A stretch of DNA of 64,000 nt from Clytia hemisphaerica (taxonomy: Eukaryota > Cnidaria > Hydrozoa > Leptothecata > Clytiidae): the NCBI GenBank assembly GCA_902728285.1, contig CACVBU010001199.1, positions 165,844 to 229,843 of the forward strand, written 5' to 3'. Of the stretch, positions 58,155 through 64,000 are shown piece after piece (within the stretch, counting starts at the first letter, position 1; each line of letters starts with the position of its first letter). Under the pieces are notes generated by a model. The model was given only the letters and a program-made list of their open reading frames with translations, was not told where the DNA came from and did not search any database. The translations under genes and the position numbers were made by a program.

Positions 58155-58492
58155 TATCAATGGTATTACACACAGTTACGGTACTTGTGTGCAGCATTGA
58201 GTATACAGTCCAAATATCTCTTTGTTTGGAAAACATTATTTTATGAAAACAATCAGAAACATGAAATTGTTGTTTTTATGGGAAAATGGGGTTGTGCGAG
58301 GCAGGCAGGGAAAAAACTATTGTTTGGAATGAATGCAATAAAACGAGCCTCAACAAAGAATTCTTTGCAATCAGGTGTTTAAATAAGTGTAGTGAAAACT
58401 TGTCGAATGGAGGTTATACATTATGTTATGCATGACACTTTATCTATCCCTAGGAAGGAGGATCACCCACCTGACTCCAGTTCCAGACACTA

Positions 58493-58643
58493 TCAATCGA
58501 ACAAGTTCAAACCAAAATTAATCACAGTCAAACCAATTGGCAATCGAATGTAATCGAACAAATAATTGCCAATTGATTGTCTCAACGCAATTCAATCAAT
58601 TGCATTATTGTGTTCAATTGATTTTTTCGATTCGTTCGATTGA
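58493..58643. mobile_element. CAATTGAT phrase-iterated hairpin element
   Basis: TCAATCGAAC at the left and GTTCGATTGA at the right bound 151 bp in which CAATTG, TCAAT and ATCGA words recur in both orientations. Confidence 0.65.
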
Positions 58644-59164
58644 CACCCTCAAGGCCATGCCATATGGAAGAATAGGCCAGGAAACCATAAATGTGTCAAA
58701 ATAAACAAATATTTCCTCACCTTATGTTATATTTTAGACTTTTTCATAGCAGTTGTTTGTAAGGTAGGGTAAGTGTGATAAAAAGCTTTTATTAAAAGTT
58801 CAAAACTGCCAGCGCAACTTTCCTTTTTTGCTTACCTAAAATGACCACTATTGAATAAATTCATTGCAAGAAATCTCCAATCATGGTGAAAATACAAACA
58901 ATAACAATACCGAACAACAGCGGAACAGAAGGCGGTTCTGGCTTTTATGTGCTTTCCGCGCTAAAAATCTGTAATAAGAAAATGAAGAAGGAAGTTAAAG
59001 GAAGTGAATAAAGAACTTGTTACATAAGAGTTATTTCGTATTTTGATCTAGGCTTCTGCTCATCCTCTAGCGAAAAAAGTTTCTTATATAGGAGATATAT
59101 CTATAGAGGTTTGCGAATCAAACTAATTTTGATCTTCCACCAGCGAGGTGAGGTGTATATTCGT
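58644..59164. other. Non-coding stretch
   Basis: No gene or bounded repeat recognised. Confidence 0.4.
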
Positions 59165-59251
59165 GCCAAAGTTTGAAAATCAACCCTTGGAGAGATTGAA
59201 TTTCCAAAAAAAATCCCCTTTTTTGACGTTTTTGCCACCATTAGCCTTAAA

Positions 59252-59589
59252 GGGGGTGTCAGGGGGTACCCGATTCCGCAATTCCGCCAATTTTTTCTCC
59301 AATTTCCGTCAAACCGTCTTAAATTGAACCAAAATTCCGTCACCGAAAATTCCTTTGAAATTCAATATTTTTGTCAAAAATCCCGCAAATTTTGAATATC
59401 TTTTACCAATTCCGAAATTCCGCAAATTTTTTTGCTAAATTCCCTTTTTCCGCACTAAAATTGTCTAATTTTCCGTCTCCGTCAGAGAACCCAATTTCCG
59501 TAATTCCGTCTAAATTTTCGACAAATTCCGCCACTCCGTCCGAAAAAAGGGCCGATTCCGCTCCTCCGCCAACCATGAACCCCCCCCCC
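59252..59589. repeat. TTCCG phrase-iterated element, copy 2
   Basis: Near-identical to 11077-11418, same orientation: G-run, TCAGGGGGTACCC, reiterated ATTCCG, then CCATGAAC and a C-run. It interrupts or abuts the 80-bp repeat at 59165-59240 that is also found at 22625-22705. Confidence 0.8.
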
Positions 59590-59939
59590 TTAGACCCCTA
59601 CAGAGACTACCGTAAACAATCCAAACGTTCCCTTAACAATCAAGGGAATCAAAAGCGCCAAAACCTGAAAAAAAATAGATATTTTCTCAGCCAAAATCAA
59701 ATCAATTTGCTTTTTAATGGTTTTCAGGGGTGTAAAAAGGGACACTTTTGGCTCGCTACCGGATATTTTCCCGGGGTGAGGACCCGCGATTTTAAACGAC
59801 GGCGAACAACGGTATGTGCCGCCAAAAATGGCTTTCAAAATGCCAAACAAAATTGACCTTGAGCAGTAAAGATTTACCCCTACTAAAATTGCTTTAACCC
59901 TATTCATCATCCTAGGCTTTTAGGGGCGGTTTAAAACTA

Positions 59940-60150
59940 GGGGGGGGCTTTTCCTGTACCACCCCTTAACGGGAGGGGGTTCACTTTTACGGTATGACGG
60001 TATTGGGCCTTTTTACCCCCGGTAAATCGGTATTACGAGAAAAAACGACGGGATTACGGTATTTCATTTTCTACCGGTATCAGTAAATTGCCTGTTTTTT
60101 TGTCGGTATTTCGATATTTTTATCAATAAAAAACGGTATTTCGGTATAAA
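59940..60150. repeat. CGGTAT phrase-iterated repeat
   Basis: A G-run, then ACGGTATGACGGTATT and similar words repeated about ten times. Related to 62190-62310 and 18085-18297. Confidence 0.6.
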
Positions 60151-60878
60151 ACTATTTACCTTTTAGTTTCTTCATGAGTTTCATGCAGAAAAATTTTCAA
60201 AAAAGATAAGTCTATTCCGCTATTTTAACCAGTAAAATCTTGGATGACCTATTGATTTATTGTCATGGTGAGGTTATTCAAAATAAGCAAAACTTTACGA
60301 TATCTAAACAAATATTTTCGTTATTTTTCTGCGGGCGCATTTTTTAATGACAACTTTTATGATGCAAATACTGCATCCAACGAATGAGTCTAGATAAAAT
60401 TTTCCCCGTCAGTACTAAATGATATGGTCGTCTCTCCGTATTCACTTGTATTGCTACTACAATACAATACAATACACTAATACTGCAGTAACTTAGAAAC
60501 AGTAAAGGCGGTATTTACTCCTTCGATAATTAGTAAAAGTAGGTAGTTCTAAAAGCATCTGTGCAGCATCGAACGATTAAAAAATAATTCACATCATGAT
60601 GCACATGATGCGTTTTCAGGCAATCTAGGCATTCTAAATTTTAAATTTTTTCTTGGGCGAAACTCTTGGAACGCCGCACCGGGTACGGTAGGTACGTCGC
60701 TCGCCGTTCCATATTTTTGCCAACAAATGGTCAGTGTTAAATAAAATCAAAAATTATGTGTGACCAAAAAGGCATACTTGGCTAACAATAGTGTAATAAG
60801 GCCGTTTTTCAATAACAAAGGAGAGCGTTTTCTTATTATCCATTTATTTTCTTTCCTCTGATAGGGGGGGGGGGTTAA
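60151..60878. other. Non-coding stretch
   Basis: Contains a short ACAATACAATACAATAC run near 60460. No gene recognised. Confidence 0.4.
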
Positions 60879-61554
60879 ACCATAGTATAAGAAAGCCGCG
60901 GCTGGAATGATGACGCTATTGTTTTTGTCGTAAATGGATGTTCTATCTGTGTCTCCGTGGTTTATAAGAACTAAGTCGAAGGTAACAAAATCCTTAACCT
61001 TAAAAGTGTTCATAATATTCAATTGAAGAACAACTACTCTTCAAGTCTCAAATTTTTCTCACTATCCTCTCTCTTTACCTTATTTGAAGTATATTTTTAT
61101 AAATTCCAAATAAATCTTTAAAAATTTAGGACCAAATAACACACATTTTATTAAAAGAACTAATTCTTAAATGCTAAACTTTGAATGCTTTCTGTCACCT
61201 CAATACTGTTGTTTTTCGAATGGAATTTTCACAGAATGCAGCTTGAATATTTATTTACTAATACCAGTAATAATTTTCAGAATAATCAGGAAGGCATTTC
61301 AAGGCACTCAATTTTCTTCAAGTTCTTAAAGCACTGACATTCTGACGTTCTAGTACTTTTAAACCAAGAGTCTTATTTCTTTTACTTTGATGTTATGAAT
61401 GCGTGAATTATCAAGAGATTTGTGTTTATGAGCAAAATTACGTCACAATGGAAATTGTCACCGAACCATAAAAAAAATTTGTTCTTACGACATAGATAGA
61501 ACAACAGAAATTCAGCTGTACTCATTCCAGCCGCGGCTTTCTTATACTATGGTT
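60879..61554. mobile_element. PIF/Harbinger-like MITE, TAA duplication
   Basis: ACCATAGTATAAGAAAGCCG and CGGCTGGAAT at the left are mirrored at the right (ATTCCAGCCGCGGCTTTCTT, ACTATGGT). TAA flanks both sides (60876-60878, 61555-61557). 676 bp, no transposase. Confidence 0.8.
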
Positions 61555-63916
61555 AAACTTTAGAGTTTGCGTCCTTTAGTTGCACCACAGCACCACCTCT
61601 ATGAAGCCTGTGTTGAAGTCTACGGCTTCTCAGACCATGATTGGCCAAAACCTCGATTTTATAAATTAATTCTCAATATAAAAGACATCTTACGGGTCTG
61701 CAAGGAAGAAATTATTGGGGGAAAGGCTTAATTTTGCATTTGCCTCCCGTAACAAGCAAGTAACTTTGGCGCGGCAGACCTAAAATATTGCTTTATGAAA
61801 GCTCAAATAGCTGTAAAAGAGGCCTTAAAAAGTCGACGATATCGAGAATAAGGTCACAAACCTAGCAAAAAACTTTATATATTGGCGAAAATGTTTGGTA
61901 TAAGAATAGGTCAATCTGTTTAAAAGAGACCATAAAAAGGTTGAATTTACCCCCAATAAGGTCACAATCATTTAACCAAAGATGTAAAAGCAAAATTGGT
62001 GCGTGAACGTTAAAATAGTTTTTTTCGCGCGTCAATACGTGAATTAACCAAAATTTGTGCGTGAATACTTGAATTGAGGATTGACTGGGGGGCTCATAAA
62101 GTTGTACAAGACTTGTTTGTACAGTTTCTAATTTGTTATACACAATAGATTTGATAACTGAAAATTCATTATTTTCGAAAAAAAACATAAATATAATATC
62201 GGTATCGGTATTAGGCTTCCTTCACCGACGGTATTACGGTATTTGACCCAAAATTTTGTCGGTATGACGGTATTTAAGACCCCTGAAACCCCCCCCACCC
62301 CCCCCCCCTTAACTTTTGATCTAGGGTCTTTTTGGATGAAATTCGGCACACAAGATCCTTGTCACATAAGGTAACTTTTGACAAAAGATTTTTTAATAAC
62401 GTCACTCATCATGCCCGAAGTGAGCAAAAACCGAAAATTTGCTTTGTTCTTAAAAGTAGCTATTGTATTCTAACAAAGCCTTGAAAATTCTTATTATCCT
62501 AAATATTCAATAAATTACGGTTTAAACGATATATTTGACATAAAAAAGAAATTTGTATTGGAAAAGTGTCAATTTTTGTGACACCTTCCTTTCTTCAGAC
62601 ATGTCATCATGCGCAAGATGTGAAAATTTTTAGGTGTCAAATTTATTTTTATTTTGAAGCTAAGTAAAAGTTAGGAATTTACAGAAAATTTCATGGCAAA
62701 GGCTCTATTATTTTTCAGGAGCTATTACCAATAATTTGACCTCCGAACAGAAACATCCCCCTTAGGCCGAATAGGGTTAAGTCAAAATTGTAAGCTCCCA
62801 GAGTACAAAAGTCAAGTTATAACTATATTTGTTGACTTGTTGGGATTAACAAATAATCACAAATTCGGGAAAAATACATCAGAACGGCCAGTTTTACCCT
62901 GAAATGTTGAACGTGGTACTAAATACTGTTCAAGAAAAGTTTTTTACGTATCTAAGTTTATCATAGTACCCTTATGTTTTTAAACTCATCAAAAGTGGTT
63001 ATTATTGATTTCCACACTATATTGATAAACGTGCAATTTCTATGTAATTTTCCCAGGAAAAAATCTATCAAAACTAATCGAAAAAAGTTCTATCATTAGT
63101 CGAAAACCTTATCCTTTGGTAAGTAAACTGATTGGCGAGATATGACAGACAGATTGCATCACGTATGATATGGCATTTTTCTTGACAAAGAAAGTAGCAC
63201 CTAAACTTGGACCTGGTAAGAAAATTGAGCAGAATTCAGTCTTTCGGGACCTAATATTCATAAAACTAGGATAATTGATGGCCATTGATGAGGATTCCAA
63301 AAATTTACATTTATTTTTGATATTTTTGTTTTGATGTATAAGATATTGGGACGGCTTTCTGCTTCTACTGCTTGTGTAGAGAAAATCTAGCGTGACAAAC
63401 AAACAAATAATATATCGCTTGTCAATCAATTATAAATCGATTTTATTCCCAATCTCAAAAAATACTATTACGGGTACTGATATTGAGTTAAGTTCAAATC
63501 AAATTCGACAAAGTACATTCATATTCATCATAACTTGAATATTTAGAATACATTTACATTTTTATGTTTGTCCTAAAATTAAAAATTGAAATTTACGAAT
63601 TATCGTGACAAAATATGTTAAGAATGAACTACAGAGATAAATTATTTAAATTGTCAAAACCACACCAAAGCCAAAACAGTAAACACAAACCAATAGACGT
63701 ATTGAACATTTCATTATTTTTAGAATATCCTCAAGATGGAACTGTTCCCATAGAAACATAAAACTTCAATCCCAGTCTCCTATTCATTGTAAATCCAACA
63801 ATCTTAAATTGCGACAGAGAAGGCTGGTGACTAAGTTGGGCTTGAGATCATGTGGCCTTGATTAAGTATATCATGCATAATTTTAGTAACTGTTTGTTTA
63901 TTTCGAACTGTCAAAG
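61555..63916. other. Non-coding stretch
   Basis: CGGTAT reiterations with a terminal C-run at 62190-62310. Elsewhere no gene, RNA or bounded repeat recognised. Confidence 0.45.
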
Positions 63917-64000
63917 ATGGATGCGAGATCGGTAGAAAAGGAGATCCAATTTCTAAAAGGAAGGTTATCAAGCCTGGAAACCCTTTTCAAAAAACAAGGA
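63917..64000 (+). CDS. 5' end of an unidentified gene, cut by the window edge
   Basis: ATG at 63917 opens MDARSVEKEIQFLKGRLSS and LETLFKKQG with no stop to the edge. Spaced hydrophobics (I, L, L, L, F) among charged residues suggest an amphipathic or coiled-coil N-terminus. Codon use is less AT-biased than the flank. A TTTTAG at about 63885-63890 could be a splice acceptor in the leader. Family unknown from 28 residues. Confidence 0.55.
   Translation, partial: MDARSVEKEIQFLKGRLSSLETLFKKQG

Noticed and set aside
59371-59856. 161-codon frame
   Set aside because: Begins in the TTCCG phrase-iterated element, where lack of stops is due to the repeated word; no domain in the rest.
61862-62349. 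Frames of 108 and 73 codons on -
   Set aside because: No recognisable domain; the second covers the CGGTAT repeat.

Overview
The window is AT-rich nuclear DNA from an animal. Genes are split by GT-AG introns of up to about 7 kb, coding density is low, and much of the sequence is repeats and small non-autonomous DNA transposons. There is no operon structure, phage or CRISPR. Gene content (EML-type WD40 protein, SLC35A-type transporter, GID8) is metazoan. A marine invertebrate, perhaps a non-bilaterian such as a cnidarian or sponge, is my guess, but the sequence does not prove it.

Genes. (1) The last four exons of an EML-family microtubule-associated protein lie on + between 14428 and 29262; earlier exons must lie left of the window. 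(2) A single-exon gene on - (30207-30848) encodes a two-helix membrane protein of SLATT type, a fold best known from bacterial immune effectors. It is convergent with EML. (3) A five-exon SLC35A-family nucleotide-sugar transporter (340 aa) runs on - from 43332 to 32949; all splice phases agree. (4) An intronless GID8 gene (36127-36918, -), a subunit of the CTLH/GID ubiquitin ligase, sits inside intron 1 of the transporter on the same strand. (5) A signal-peptide exon at 45240-45300 (+) with frame-compatible downstream exon candidates may be a small secreted protein gene. (6) A new reading frame starts at 63917 and runs off the right edge.

Repeats. 2126-11076 is bounded by 75-80 bp inverted repeats and holds two tandem arrays in opposite orientation (2428-6088 and 7425-10020). 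Each array's core matches one half of the terminal inverted repeat, so the arrays look like amplified subterminal sites of a non-autonomous DNA transposon. Two elements with GGACCTACC ends (27018-28760 and 37293-42864) carry related tandem arrays in opposite orientation, inside an EML intron and transporter intron 1. A third satellite (about 27 units of 155-190 bp, 52545-57085) has fold-back arms and E-box hexamers in each unit. Between these lie many MITEs with readable target-site duplications: TA (Tc1/mariner- and pogo-like), TTAA (piggyBac-like), TAA (Harbinger-like), 9 bp (Mutator-like), CTAG and ATTAT. There is also a tRNA-headed SINE with a second copy of its tail, and a set of elements built by reiterating a short phrase.

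How the parts relate: the genes are unlinked housekeeping functions (cytoskeleton, Golgi transport, ubiquitin ligase) plus the SLATT protein. The dominant story is transposon and satellite growth inside introns and between genes.
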